Shown: positions 22,643 through 36,044 of the stretch, one piece after another | How the letters are laid out: every line of letters begins with the position of its first letter | How positions within the stretch are numbered: position 1 is the first letter of the stretch | NCBI GenBank assembly: GCA_029964075.1 | Contig: CM057144.1 | Span: 6,533,281 to 6,597,280 of the forward strand | Direction: 5' to 3' | Source: Patiria pectinifera | Lineage: Eukaryota; Echinodermata; Asteroidea; Valvatida; Asterinidae | DNA length: 64,000 nucleotides | The notes under the pieces: model-generated | Databases searched by the model: none | What the model saw: only the letters and a program-made list of their open reading frames with translations | What the model was told of the DNA's origin: nothing | Program-made: the position numbers and the translations under genes

Positions 22643-24859
22643 TAGTGTTTGAAATTCTCTTTCTTTTTGTTGAGTAGGGCAGAGCACGATTGGCTGTACG
22701 AAAACTGACTTAGCTCAAAGACGTTGAAAAAACAGGAAGCCGACTTGTAAAAACAATGGACTTGGTCTTTGCTGTAGGACGGGATAATGCCGGGGAAATA
22801 CCTTTAATTTTTAAAACGGTTGAGATGCCACCATGAACTTTTGTAAAACTAAAGGAGACAATCTGTTATAGTTCATGTCTAAATCTCATCAAGCTTCTAC
22901 ACGTATGTGTAGTTTTTCCATAACGAGTCAAGGAAGTCCAGCATCACATTTCGAATGTATGTCGATCAGAAATAGCGCCTGTCAGTAGGCCGTGTGAAAC
23001 ACAAGCGGGGAACCTTGCTGACAACAACCTGGATGGGGTATGTCGGAGAGAATGCCTCTCATTTTTATACTGATGGCGATGCCAGCCTGTCCTTTTATGG
23101 AAATAAAAGAGAAAATCTGTTAAAGATCTTGTGTAAATCTCTTCAAATTTGCATACTATGTGTACTTTTTCCACCACAAGTGGAAGAAGTCCAGCACCAC
23201 GTTCAAAATGTACGTCGATCAGAAACATTATTATGCCCCAGCGCTCATGTGAAACACAATGCGGGAGAGCTTGCTTGCATACAAGCTGGACAGGGTATGC
23301 TGGGGAAAATGCCTCTCATTTTAAAATGATTGGATATGCCACACTAAAGGTAAAATTAAGGAGAGAATCTGTTCAAGTTCATGTGTAAATCTATCATTAA
23401 CTTTCTATTTGTAGGTTTCCTACAACAAGTTTGAGGAAGTCCAGCGCCACATTCAAAATGTACATCGATCGTAAACAGTCTTATGCCTCAGCGTCCACGT
23501 GAAATGTGGGAGACCTTGCATGCAAATTGACCAATCATTTATGATGCCACCCTGATTCTTTGGCATCCACTAGTCGAGGAGTGGCTATGCAATTTAAATG
23601 AGAGGCATTGATCTCCCCGGCATACCACATCCAGCTTGTATTGCAAGCAAGCTCTCCAGCATGTGTGTTTTACATGGGCGCTGACATGGCCGAGGCAGAA
23701 GACTGTTTCCGATTGACATACTCAGGGGTGTGAGTGACCACTGATAAAAATAGCTGAAAACAGCTGGAAAAGGTGCAAAAAAACTGAACTTTAGAAATCT
23801 CCTATACTTTTGTACACAGCAAGTGAGGGCAAAAAGCTGAAATCCACAACAAAAACCAGGTGAAATCAGCTTTAAAGCTGAGATTTCACACCCCTGCATA
23901 CTTTTTAATGTGCACTGGACTTCCTCGACATGTTATGGACAAACTACACATGGAAACTTGATGAGATTTAAACACATGAACTTTCTTTAGTTTTATAAAT
24001 TTTAAGGGTGGCATCCAATCGCTTTTAAAATGAAAGGAATTCTCCCCAGTGCGGCATACCCTCATCCAACTATTGGCAAGAAATCTCTTGTGTGTTTCAC
24101 GCGGGTGCTGAGGCATCATACAACTGTTTCCGATCGACGCACATTTTTATTGTGGTGCTGAACTTCCTTGACCTGTTGTGAAAAAACTATACCGATGAAA
24201 ATTTGATGAGATTTACACATGGTCTTTAACTGATACTAGTAGGCCTATGCTTTAGTTTGACACAAGTCCTGGGTGGCATCGCAATCAGTTTAAAAATGAG
24301 AAGCATTATCCTGGCTAATAATATTAGTAATATTACCACGTCCCACTTGGTGAAGCATTACTACAGATACCATTTAGCCTACACACAAAGACCAAATCCA
24401 TTCTTTTTACAAGTCAGCTTAACCCTAACTCCCTAGCATCTTTTACTAGGAACTGGACCAATTCCATCAAAAGCCATCAATCAATGTGCGTCTAACACAA
24501 AACTGAACATAATGGAATCCACCACTGACGCACTGGTTGACATTCATGGACTTGCTACACATGGCTTTTTATCACAATAGCAGTACAGGAAGCTGAGGCA
24601 AAATCAATCGGATACCCCAAGCACTGCCTCACGTTGAGGCCATTAGTCCTAAGTCCATCATACTCCATCAATATTTAGTCACGCTAGGCCTTCTGGCATG
24701 TCTGGACCCCAAAATCCACCTAAATGGGGAGATGGATTTTGATGGAGTTGGGGTGGTTTGGCTAAATTCCCTGTTTATTCAACATCTTCAAATTAGTTAT
24801 CATACAGCCAATCATGCTCTGCCGTACTCAAAAAAAAAAGAACAGAATTTCTAACACTA
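22643..24859. mobile_element. Foldback element with internal tandem copies
   Basis: The outer inverted ends read TAGTGTTTGAAATTCT and GCAGAGCACGATTGGCTGTA on the left, matched by the complement near 24800-24859. Inside, a unit of about 250-270 bp (markers GTCGATCAGAAA, GTGAAACACAA, GCCTCTCATTTT) repeats about three times forward (22790-23560) and then in inverted order (23590-24300). No transposase is seen. The copy at 50.5-52.5 kb lost its left end. Confidence 0.7.
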
Positions 24860-25492
24860 CTATTCTAAATTTTAATATTTTAATAATTTTAACATTTTGT
24901 TTTATTTGATGTCCGTTATGGAGCACCATAGTGGTAAATGCTGTGCATGAATCTGGGGAAAGAATGTAGTATTTGGACGCCATGCACCCCACTTCAGCAG
25001 TCGTGTACAAAACCCCATGAATTTGGCCAATTTACTGAACTACCTCCGTAAAAGGCCACACTTCCACCATGTACAAAAACATGTCAAACTCTGTCAAATT
25101 TTGATTTTCACATTTACGGTAGGCTTAGTTTGTAGTGTATTTTTGCTTTAGAAGCATACTCACCCCCTTTATAGGCTAATCAGAAGTGCTGCCTTTTCAG
25201 ATGTCTAATTTTTTCGTAAAATTTCATGTTGAAATTTTGATACGCAAACGTGTGCAAACGAATCTGGACATTTCACTAAAACTAGACGGAGAGAAGCCTT
25301 CTAATTCTAGAAGTACCCAGCAAACAGGACGCTCAGGGAAGGGCTGATGAATTTACGCTCTGATTGGAAAGATTTTGCATGACCTGTGACCTGCAAGTCA
25401 TCACGACCACAACTCAGCAAGGTTTTAAACAGCCATTAAGTAAAGACTGAGCAATGATTCATTGCTTTTTAAAATATTCACGACATTCATAA

Positions 25493-26179
25493 GGCCGAGG
25501 GAATAAAAGTCAAAGAATACCGTCCTGCTGTTTTTGAAAAACAATGAGAACTATTTTTATTATTCATTATATTCATTATTCTGAAGCACTAACCAGAATT
25601 TAAGAAAGTGTTTGGAAAAACGGCCACAGGCAGTCGTTGGTATCATGCAGCGCTAGTGTTATCATGCTACCGCGCACTATACATTGTATGCACGTATCAA
25701 TTGATGTACCGCGTGTTCACCATTCTCTGTACGCGTGGGCAGATTGAGTTTCGTGCCAATGTGGTACACAGAATACGACTATTCTGAGAAAGATTCCCAC
25801 ATCTGGCCATCAGTAATTTTTCCCTTAAATGACCTATCAGCCATCATAAAGTGATAATGTCCTAAAAAGTCAAAATTAGCAGGGATAAATTTTGAATGTT
25901 TACTGAGAAAACACTTACCCCTTTCTGACCAGTCCCATAGGGTTTGTGCACAGGGTGACAAGTGATGGCCAGATATGGGAATCTTTCCCTATCCTGCGTT
26001 AGGAAAATTGTGTAGAGCGGATTCTGATAAAGTTAGATTTAGAAGTAAACTGTTGACATGAGGCAGACTAATATTCTGGGTAAATAATGATTTTTTTTGG
26101 TAAATAAAGAAAATTTCCGCGGCACCTTTCAGCACATGCAGGCGGTAGACGGTATTCTATGACTTTCATTCCCTCGGCC
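25493..26179. mobile_element. Inverted-repeat element, copy 1
   Basis: GGCCGAGGGAATAAAAGTC with AATACCGTCCTGC on the left faces GACGGTATTCTATGAC with TTTCATTCCCTCGGCC on the right, giving ends of more than 30 bp. It is present in both duplicated units (copy 2 at 53116-54449), so it predates the duplication. No coding frame. Confidence 0.7.
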
Positions 26180-26413
26180 AAAATGGGTTGGTTTTTTTTT
26201 TTCGTTGAATAGCTTAAGTGAAATACAGTAATATGATATATAGGAAAATCTGTAAAACTTATCTGTTTTGTAAATTTTCAATTCCCATCACTTGCTCAGG
26301 CTCAGTTTCGAATTCACTAAGGGTCAAATTGCATATTATGCGATGCTCAAAATTTGTCCACATGGTCCGCAATGAAAACAAAATCACATCCGGTACTTGG
26401 TAGGCTATGGAAT

Positions 26414-26645
26414 CATGGGCATCGCGAGGGGCCAAGGGGGCACTTGCCCCGGAAAAGCCACACACACAAAAAAAGAAAAAAGAAAAGCGAAGACAAAGTG
26501 GTGTAAATTTCATGAGTTGGGGGGGGGGGGAATGTCCCTGCCCCCCTCTAAATCTGATAAATCGAGAATGTTTTGAGAAATACAAGCCTTTTTTTGCCAA
26601 AAAATGTTTTGCCCCCTCTAGAAAAAAATCCTGGCGACGCCCATG
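26414..26645. mobile_element. hAT-like MITE with perfect 8-bp duplication
   Basis: The ends CATGGGCATCGC and GCGACGCCCATG are flanked by TATGGAAT on both sides. The partner copy near 55310 reads straight through (CTATGGAATGTGTG), giving an exact empty site. Confidence 0.85.
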
Positions 26646-28440
26646 TATGGAATGTGTGCATTTTTAAGAGAAAGTTTTCGGATAGCATTTGTGCGCATTG
26701 GCCGCCATCTGCCAACTGCTGTCTTAAACAGCTGCAGAATGCCATCCCAACTTTCTTCACAAGATTCTGTAAAGCTCGAGCTCATCAACCCTTCCCAGCG
26801 CCAGCCGTTTGCAGGGCGGTGAAAAGGCGCCTACAGTAGTATTAGACCGTGAGCCAGAAATCCTATCTTGCCTAGAAAATGAAGTCCGTTCAAGATTTTT
26901 GGTGGCAACAAACAAATGCTTGTTCTTTGTCAATTCGAGGGTGCTGAATTCAATTCTTTCTGTTGCCAAGCTATCAGGTGGCAGGTTTAAGCACAATCTT
27001 CGTTCGAAGTGTTATAACCAAACACATCCTCTTTTGGGGGGTCTCTGACAATACATTCCCTTAAGGATCTCGGTAATGGCCCCTCCGATTTCAATGCAGA
27101 TTGTCACCAACTTTGAATACTCAATGATAAAATGTCAAAGATTGTACGCTCATAGCTAAAGGGACTTCATAATAACGATAATAATGCAAAAACCATGCTT
27201 TGACATAATGTGTGCAATGTTTTATTACATGTACATGTACCACCTGGTTTTCTAGACATTACTGATTTTATATCCATAAGGCAAACCACACTGTTTCCAT
27301 AAATGTAAATGACTGAATTACGTGTCACTAAATAGTTTTTGATGCAAAAACATTCATAATTAAAGTTTATTGTTGTTTTGTTAAGTAGGAAATTATTCAG
27401 CAAATACATGTAACGCTTTGGTCTTATTCAGTGTTGTATGCTTACACAGTATTTTTCCAAAGTATCACTGAAATGTTCCATGTGATGCTGAAACATAACT
27501 TAATTATGTCGTTTATCCAAATTAAGCAAACTGACTAAAACTTGAATTCCAAAGATTGTAAATCGATGGGAAATAATTACAAATGTATGTAATAATACAA
27601 CATTTTTTCTAGGCATTATTATTCTCAAATGCAGAGCTGAAAATGCTCTTTGTAGATGACCGAATTACATCATAAACCAACTGTTAGCCAAGTAATAGAA
27701 AAATATAGCTGATCATTGATGACAAATACATGTATATGTATATACCTTTGATACATGCTTATAGACAGGGGCATAAGACAGTGTCTTTAAAGATCAATGT
27801 CACTTTCATCACCATCGCTGGGCAGGCATTCAAAGTCTGAGAAGTGTTGTCCCCGAAATCAGTTCGAGGCACGGCAATTCCCTAGCCAGACAGGAGCAAT
27901 TTCGTGAGGTGCAGTTCCTTTTTATACTTGCAGCAAATATTCTGGAGGACATTAGGAGGAGTCACATGCAATGATCATCTACTGGAATATATGGTTTCTT
28001 CTCCCATCTGCCAACCATGGCCAACTGAACTGGGAGTCACATTGCAGAACCTGTTGAGATGAGAAAGAGAAAGTTGAAATATTCTGTAGTTAATTGGGGG
28101 ACTTGTACTCGGGTCAGTGGAAATGGAGGCCAGCATTTTCCCTTGGAGCTACTCGTTTGCTCGGTTTAAAACATAAATTGATAATCTTGAGTGACAAAGA
28201 CACACATGTGTGTACATTTGCATGATAAGAGAAGTTATCGGCACAACAGCAGAAACTTTGAGGGACCGTAAGATCCCCAACCAGCCAAACTCCAAAGATG
28301 TCATGTTGCTTAATTTTGTGGAAAGAGAGCATGGTTTTGAATTAGCTTGAGTAACTCCAGCTGACATGCTGATTAACATGTACATGTAAGCAGGAGTTAC
28401 TCAAGCTATAGTTTTGAATTATGAATGACATTGTACGGAC

Positions 28441-29029
28441 GGAAAAATTCTGCTAACCGGACACCACTTTTTTCAATTAATTTTCTAGCACCAAAAGTTA
28501 CCTCTTTTATGGTTATTCCCTCCACTTTCCCTCCTCTACTCTCACCCCGTCCTTTCCTTAATTTCTATTTATCAATCAGTCACTCACTTCCTCGAGATTC
28601 GAACCTCGGACGCTTGCTTGATACACGAGTCTCTTAACCGCTAGGCCGCGCACGATCGCTGTTGCAATGATCAATCTTTGGACGTATTTGAAGTATCCAT
28701 TGAAATATTCATGAGAAAATAAATATTCATAATGACGTGTTGCACTATCATTGGCCGGCTCATGCGACGTCTCATGCGACGTCATGGTTATCGATGTTAT
28801 GCATATAACGTACCGCTGTTCCAGGCACTTCAATCAGTTTTGACCGGCTGCTTCAACTCAGATCTGCACTACATGTGCATGCAAAATGTGCTCCAAAAAC
28901 ACATTTTTACCAATTTTTTTTCGCATGTCCACTCTTTCCTGGATTCCTCTTGGTTGAAATCACAAGGTGAGGTGAACATTTGGATGTTTGGCGGCAGGTA
29001 AGTGGTGTCCGGTTGGCAGGATTTTTCCC
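28441..29029. mobile_element. Nested inverted-repeat element
   Basis: GGAAAAATTCTGCTAACCGG with ACACCACTT on the left faces AAGTGGTGTCC with GGTTGGCAGGATTTTTCCC on the right. It lies inside the 3.6-kb transposon and contains a tRNA-like segment. Confidence 0.55.
28585..28655 (-). other. tRNA-like sequence (SINE head or tRNA relic)
   Basis: On the minus strand GCGCGGCCTAGCGGTTAAGA resembles a tRNA 5' arm with A box, and GAGGTTCGAATCTCG is a good B box about 30 bases later. No clean acceptor stem pairing is visible, so it is more likely a tRNA-derived SINE head than a working tRNA. Confidence 0.5.
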
Positions 29030-29349
29030 AATGCCAAAAAGTACTCGCCTACCCACCCATCCTACTAATAGCAAAAACAATGTTTTTCTTAGCCAAAGTC
29101 ATAAAGCCGCCTTTGGCTTTACGATCTCTATTTTACGACATGAAAACCTACCTGGTCTATGGTCCGGTACTGGCAGGACTGGTTACTAGACCCGTAAACA
29201 TGGTGGTTTTTAACCGCCCGTATTTACGGGCATGACGTGCCTAGGCCTGGGCATACTCGGCCTTGTTTTCTTGGACAATCTCTCTCTCCTTTCGAACCAA
29301 CTCTTCAAAAGGTTCGTCTCTGTAAACGGTTAAGTTACACCGGTTTCTT

Positions 29350-30083
29350 TACTCCTAGAACTATGAGGCTCCGCGTGAGCGGAGCCTCATAGATCAAGAA
29401 GCCCGCAATATTGCCTGCAGCACAAAACACTAATAAAGTACAAAAACGTTCATAAAAATGCAGCCATTTCACACAGAACCGCTGCACAGTTTGCCCCTAT
29501 ACTCCGTACTTTATCTCTTGACATACTCACGTATCTTGTGCGGAACTAACATAGGTGGATTCTGTCGGTTTTGAGGCCAAAATGATGAAAAATATGCCCT
29601 TTCCGCACTGAGCCAACCTGACACTTGAAACGTGCACGCATATGATCGAGCGATGATTTTCGGTTCGCTCGGAGCGCGCCGCGGGGGGTTCGGTACAAGC
29701 GAAATGATAGTATGTGCATGCGTACAAGTGCATGTACCGTACCCCCCGCGGCGCGCTCCGAGCGAACCGAAAACCATCGCTCGATCATATGCCTGCACAT
29801 TTCAAGTGTCAGAATGGCTCAGTGCGGAAAGGGCATATTTTTCATCATTTTGGCCTAAAAACCGACAGAATCCACCTATGTTAGTTCTGCACAAGATACG
29901 TGAGTATGTCAAGAGATAAAGTACGGAGTATAGGGGCAAACTGTGCAGCGGTTCTGTGTGAAATGGCTGCATTTTGATGGACGTTTTTGTACTTTATTGG
30001 TGTTTTGTGCTGCAGGTAATATTGCGGGCTTCTTGATCTATGAGGCTCCGCTCACGCGGAGCCTCATACTAGTTCTAGGAGTA
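29350..30083. mobile_element. Long palindrome with 9-bp duplication (Mutator-like)
   Basis: Two arms of about 350 bp are almost perfect inverted copies, starting ACTCCTAGAACTA and meeting in a short loop near 29700-29735. Each tip carries a small hairpin (TGAGGCTCCGC and its complement). CGGTTTCTT lies on both sides (29341-29349, 30084-30092). Long terminal inverted repeats with a 9-bp duplication are typical of Mutator-like elements. Confidence 0.78.
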
Positions 30084-32110
30084 CGGTTTCTTCACAAACT
30101 CGGCTAACGCACGTCCTGTTCACGGGCGCCGCCATGGTCCGTCCTTGCCCTTCTCGTACCCCGGTGAAACAACACGATTTCCTAAATCTGCTACGAAGAG
30201 CTGATTCGAGGTTGCAACTACTGCCCTCTATCGGCGGTTCAACGAAACCGTTACAGATGCGACGGAAAAGGTGCAATTTTCAACCTTGATTATCACATTA
30301 ACCTGCCGGGTTTTCTGCTGGCAACATCCAAAATATTAATCCGTGGCACAAAAGGAGTTCATTAGGAAAGAAAGAAAGTTGCCACCAAAAATTTCGAACG
30401 ATTCTGCACGCTACGATTTCTGGCCCACGGTCTATATACGATTACGAGCGCACTCTTGCCTTGACTTCGGAAGTTGGGGTTGGTCATTTTTTTGGCAAAA
30501 AAAACCTCTGAAAAAAATCAATGATTTTATCTTTAAAATGAATCAAAATTGTCACAATGCTATATCCAACCATAATCATCACGTGAAATATATAATTAAT
30601 GGTAAAATGTGGTAAAAGAACAAACTTTCCAACCTTTAGCGGGCCGAGAATCTTGTTGATCACTTGTGATGATGAGCCGTCAGATTTATTTCCTGGTGTT
30701 GGTCATTGACCTCCGTGCAATAGAGGGCGGTATTCAAAAAAGTTTTCAATAACACGGACTGGGCGGGGTCAAAACAGGAGGGCTTTGGGGTCCTCTGTTG
30801 TGGTGTGGTTTGTCTCCCTCACATTATAATGTTAGCGGATCAAAACAAGCGTCAGAAGTCCAACGTTTCACATCCCTTTACAAATATTTGCTTGCAAAAT
30901 GAAAGGAAAATGTCTTCATGTTAATAATTTGTATACCTCTCATTAATTTTGGCTCCTGTTCCTAAAAGAATTGATATACATCCATGAAGTGGAAGGGGCA
31001 GGGGTTAGGTCGTTAAAATAATTCTGCACATTCAGCAGTATACAGCAACAAATAAGCAACTTTTAATCTACCTTTTTCTTCAACCTAATAATTCCCCTTC
31101 TAACTTGTCGCTCCCATTGTAAATTTCACCCCAGCCATAATTAGAACTTGACACACACAAAAACACACAGCTCTTAACAAACAAGCAATCAGTTGCAAAA
31201 GCGTCTTTATTTAACTACATTGGCATACAACAATCCCATACTTTTAAATGTGACTTATCAGATGTAAACTTAGTTCAAATATCAAAACGCATGATGCACA
31301 CAACAACCTGTATTTTGACAGACATCAATTCCATATCAGGAATGACCATGAAACTAGACTTTCACTGGAAACTTATCTATAAAATACAAGGTGATTGTGA
31401 AGGAAGAAATTTCAGTACTGTCTTTTGAATACAAGCAAAATGACAAATATTTCTTGAGTATTGTAGAAGGACATCACAAACAATCTTTAGTAAAAAACAA
31501 GAACACTATAATACTGTCAAACATCAGAATCATTTGAGGTATTTTCAAACCTTTATGAATATTCAAAGGGCGACAACTAAAACAAAACAGCAATGCAATT
31601 CTCATTTTGAAAGATTGGATCAAATCCACGTTGGCTGTTTCAATCTGCACAGAAAACTCACGAGACAAATTTCATATAATTGTCGTGTCCTAGCTTGGTG
31701 TAGCCTTTTCTCAATCAGAGATTTACATTGACAGCAACAAATGACTGAGAAAAGAATTCTATTGATTTGCTTAAAAACCTGGCGTATCATTATCTCATGC
31801 CTTGCTTAATTGTGTGTGACACAAGACAAAGAGAAAAACTCACACTAGACTATGTCAGCCTGCTATGCCAGCATTACGCTAATGATGCGGGCATTCAGTG
31901 CATAATAAAGGCAACATTCATCTGGAAATAACAAACATCTGACCCATTGTAAACACTATACAATGTACATCATGCAATATGTGATTCTGGATATTAAAAA
32001 GAAAACAAATCTGAGTTGTACTGGATCCAATGATGGAAAGTTTCATGATTCTTATGACTTGGTACAAAAGCAAGGCAAGTTGGCTGTTAAAGAAAGTACA
32101 TCAGGATTAA

Positions 32111-32592
32111 AGCTATAGTCCATCATTTGCAGCCATCCGAAAAGTAACTGGCGTAATTATTGTTGAAAAACAAACTTAGTTGAAAGATAGTAAGGGAACT
32201 AAACTCCCTGTGAAATTATACTTTCTGGGAAGCTGTCATTTTGAAGTAATCAACGAAAGAAGGCATTTCCAACGGTGATTCTTAAGAAGCACCGTAGGAA
32301 AATTTAAATTAGTAGGTCGTTTTGTTCTTCAGCACAGCGCGCGCAAGTATTGGAACGACGAACACGCGCGCGCACTTGTTATAATTCGTCGGATCAGTGC
32401 GCGACATCGCGTATAGCTGCAATTCAAAACATGATTCAGTAACTTTTGATTTGAAATTGAGATCTTAGAATGCTGAATGCTGAAGCTGAGCTGAAACTTT
32501 ATCAGGTTAGTTGCTTAGTATCCTTTATTAGATTTTGAACTCTTTTCTTCAAACGAACAAAATGCACAAATTACAAATGATGGACTATAGCT
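32111..32592. mobile_element. TTAA MITE, 482 bp
   Basis: The ends AGCTATAGTCCATCATTTG and its complement are flanked by TTAA on both sides. The partner copy (about 57540) lacks it. Non-coding. Confidence 0.78.
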
Positions 32593-33714
32593 TTAATACA
32601 GAATAGAAGTTATCTTAAGATGAGCAATATCAAATATTCACATATTTTGGTTTGCATTTGAGACAGACCCTACTAGGATTGAAAAGTCAAGCCATCTCAC
32701 TTTATTTCTTTTATTTATTTGTTCCATTTCTTTATACCCAGGGTGTGCCCAAACAGTTGTAAAAAAAACTTCCATTGGGGCCCTGCATACATTACAAATT
32801 ATTAAATAATGTTCAGCACAGTAAAACTCATAAGAAAAGTGCACTGGCGAAACAGACAACGAATATTAATACTTACAAACACAGGTATTTCAGAAATGTT
32901 TACAGAAATGATTGTACGCTGCAGGTCAATCAGGTCAGTAGGCAATTTGCAGCAATATTCATTTAACAAGTGATACAAAAATAGCAAAAATATAAAAATA
33001 TAAATTACCTCTGCATATTTACAAACAATTTATCATGTTATGTACAATGATTAATGAGAATGGCTGGTTGTATTTCTACATGTACATGTTATCCCCAATC
33101 ATCAGACCATAGAGTAATGACCACACTACATGTAATTACAACTGTTACATCTGTCACAGTCAAGTTACTGGAATACAGAGATAAGGATCCTCATTATTCA
33201 CAGACTACAGATAGTTCTTGCAAATATCTCCCTCTCTGAAACGATCCTGGGTAACTAGCATTTGAACAAATTTCTACATTTTCCGTAGTGCCCCTTGGTA
33301 CACTGTGCAAGGTGCAGTTATACTATCCAATACAGAAATCATTTGCTTGGGCAGATCTTAAGTGTTTTCGCAGAATTTGACAATGAGACTCACAAAATGT
33401 CACCACTAACCAGCACTTTGTGCTGGATATTTCCCCATCAATGAGGGAAGGTCCAAATTTGACTGTAATGATTAATCTGAGCAGACAGTTCAAGTCAGTT
33501 GATGCAGCTAAGGGTTCAAACCTGACAAGGCCAAGGGACTTTCTGTATGGGCCGGGAGACATTAAGGGGACAAAGGAATGTTGACTTTCAGTTGATGAGG
33601 GTGATTGAATTGGCTTGGAGTCAGTACAAGATCTTCAAATATATGAGAAATAGTACAGGAAAGAAACACAGCAGCAGAAACAGAGAGACCATCTGGCCAT
33701 GAGGAGCTGATAGG

Positions 33715-34060
33715 CAATGTGTTCAGTCAGAGGGTGGTAGATGACTGGAACTCACTCCCCCAGGGAAACACAAACCAGCAGAGATAGACAGAGGCATGTT
33801 CAAGGAAAGATCCCCTCACAGCTGATAGGCAGAATGTGTTCAGTCAGAGGGTGGTAGATGACTGGGACTCACTCCTCCTGGGAAACACAAACCATCATAA
33901 ACATGACAACGGGACTTGCTTTCCCAAGGAAAACACAAAGTGTTATAAACACTCAAATGAAAATGTCAATGAAAGATCCCCTCACAGCTGGTGACCTTAC
34001 AACAGAATGAGTTAAGTCAGAGGGTGGTAGATGGTTGAAACTCCAGTCCCCCTCCCCCAA
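33715..34060 (+). repeat. LINE ORF2 C-terminal fragments, repeated
   Basis: The plus strand encodes NVFSQRVVDDWNSLPQGNTN near 33718-33777, again near 33836-33890, and a weaker version near 34010-34050. RVVDxWNSLP is the well-known end of the reverse-transcriptase protein of many non-LTR elements (CR1/Jockey/L2 group). Only this tip is present. A single related piece lies near 59140. Confidence 0.65.
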
Positions 34061-35126
34061 GAAGGGAAACAGCAAGTGTAGAAACCAATCAGACGTGAAA
34101 GAAAACAAGCCTTCACAAATAATATAGACAGCTTCACAAGACAACAATCGCAGATTACTGAACAGAATCTTACAACCAGATATGAACCTTTCCAGCTTTG
34201 TAATGGGTGACAACACAGATAACACAGTTGACTGATAGAAGTGTACTGGACTTGCATGATGTTGCTGAGTCACCATGTCTTGTGTATAATGAAGAAAAGA
34301 TTTAGCAATCTGACCAATTAAGGCAGAAGTCCTACATACCCATCAGTGCCACGCCTACAGTGTCTATGCTTCACGTCTTTAACTGTCAATGTGCAGCTTC
34401 AATAGGAAGATCTTTGAGAATTTCTAAATGGTTCTAATGAAGGAGCCACAATATGTCACTGAGGAAATCTCTCTGTTAACACAAATCACTCCTGTTACAA
34501 TTTTGCTTCTAGATTTGTTCGGGTCTATACCCTCCACCCTGCCGAAAGAAAAAAAATTGACCAATGAATTAAATTTTTACTGAGTAGACTCTTTCTTTAG
34601 AAGAAAAAAGTCTAACTTTTTGACGATCGACAGATTCATTTAATCTGGCAAAAGTTATTGTTCATACATGTACATTAACATTTGCATTGTTTCAGTGTGA
34701 CTAATCCAACGCAGGGTGTGTGATATTTTTTATTAAAAAAAAATTACATCAATTTTATTTCATTTCAAACAGATTTTTTTCAATTTGTTTAACTTTCAAA
34801 ATATTGATTTGTCGAAAAATGTGACTAAATCTCCCAATGCACCCTTACACCCATAACTAAGGAGCTTACAGGTTCCTATAATACCCATCATCCACAAAAC
34901 TCAATAAATTGATCAATGCTTTTGAAACAATTCTATTGAATCAGTGGTTTAAAAAAAATCACTTGATTTCATGTACATGTAGTCTACCTCACTTGGTCAA
35001 TGATACATTAATACTGAAGACATGTTATAGGTGCATGGCTTGATTGATACAGCTGAGATATGTTGTTCGTGGATATATATGAAAAACGTGATTCATGGTA
35101 TTGTACAAGATATACAAAAACATATA

Positions 35127-35690
35127 CAGGATGAGTCAAAAAAAGCAGAACCTAAACCCCTAAAATTATATTTCATATTTTAAAAAAATATGTAGCACCA
35201 AAAATAATAATGAATGGAAAGCCAATTTCATAAGCTACTTTAAGATGAAAAAATAATGAAATTGCTCAATCCGTGCATTCAAAGAATATCACTATTTAAA
35301 CGCAATGACCGTAAAACCTGTTTCTACCAAAAAAAGCAATTTGTGTATTCTGACTGCTTGGAACAACAAAGAAAATGACTCCGAATACTTGTTTCAACAA
35401 CTGTCAACAACTGTAATACACAATATCCTTATTAACAACCCTGGTTAGGCAAACAATATGATTTACAAAACCAATAAAAAGAATATTTTTAACTTTTAAA
35501 CCGAGGTTTTATCGCTGGTGATATTTGAAGACCATTGTGACGACGATTCTTCAAATCACATTTTTGGACGAAAGAGGTTTTAGGGTCATCGCGTTTGAAT
35601 GGTGATATTCTTTGAACCAATTGAGCAATTTCAGTATTTTTTTTCCACCTAAAAGTAGCTTATGAAATTGGCTTTCCAGTCATCATCATA
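35127..35690. mobile_element. Mariner-like foldback element, right end lost
   Basis: It begins CAGGATGAGTCAAAAAAAGC after TA and closely resembles 47459-48103 inside (AAATTGGCTTTCCA, GTGATATTCTTTGAA). The right terminal repeat is not found. Confidence 0.6.
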
Positions 35691-36044
35691 CAAGCATGTA
35701 TTGGTCGCAATTTTTTTTTTGAAAGTGATAGCACCCAAAAAGCTGCCACATACCGCTGCAATGCTTTCACATATTTTCCAACTACAGGGCCGGGGTGCAT
35801 ACCTTACCAAAAATCACAATCAGCATTATTCCCCTCATTTGATACCGACCAAACCCCCAGGCCTATAAAACTTAATCTAGTTTTGTGGAGAAATTTTAGG
35901 AATAAATGCTATCAATTGGGACTTTAATACACCTTTAGATGGTTCAGGTAAGCCTACATGTACACCCGCACAGTTGATTCACAATGTTACTGTAAACAGA
36001 TCAATTAGGAATGATTAAAGCAAACGTGAGTGTGCTGTCTTTAC

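Larger units (their letters stand above)
26843..30434. mobile_element. Unclassified DNA transposon, 3.6 kb, 3-bp duplication
   Basis: The ends TAGACCGTGAGCCAGAAATC and its complement continue inward to TTTTTGGTGGCAAC, about 60 bp of inverted repeat. TAT flanks both sides, and the other unit has an empty site at about 55498. No transposase was recognised. It hosts at least two nested elements (28441-29029 and 29350-30083). A 3-bp duplication fits Harbinger or CACTA groups, but the tips match neither clearly. Confidence 0.75.

Noticed and set aside
29511-29919. Overlapping open frames on both strands near the palindrome centre
   Set aside because: They are mirror images produced by the inverted arms of the Mutator-like element, with no domain.
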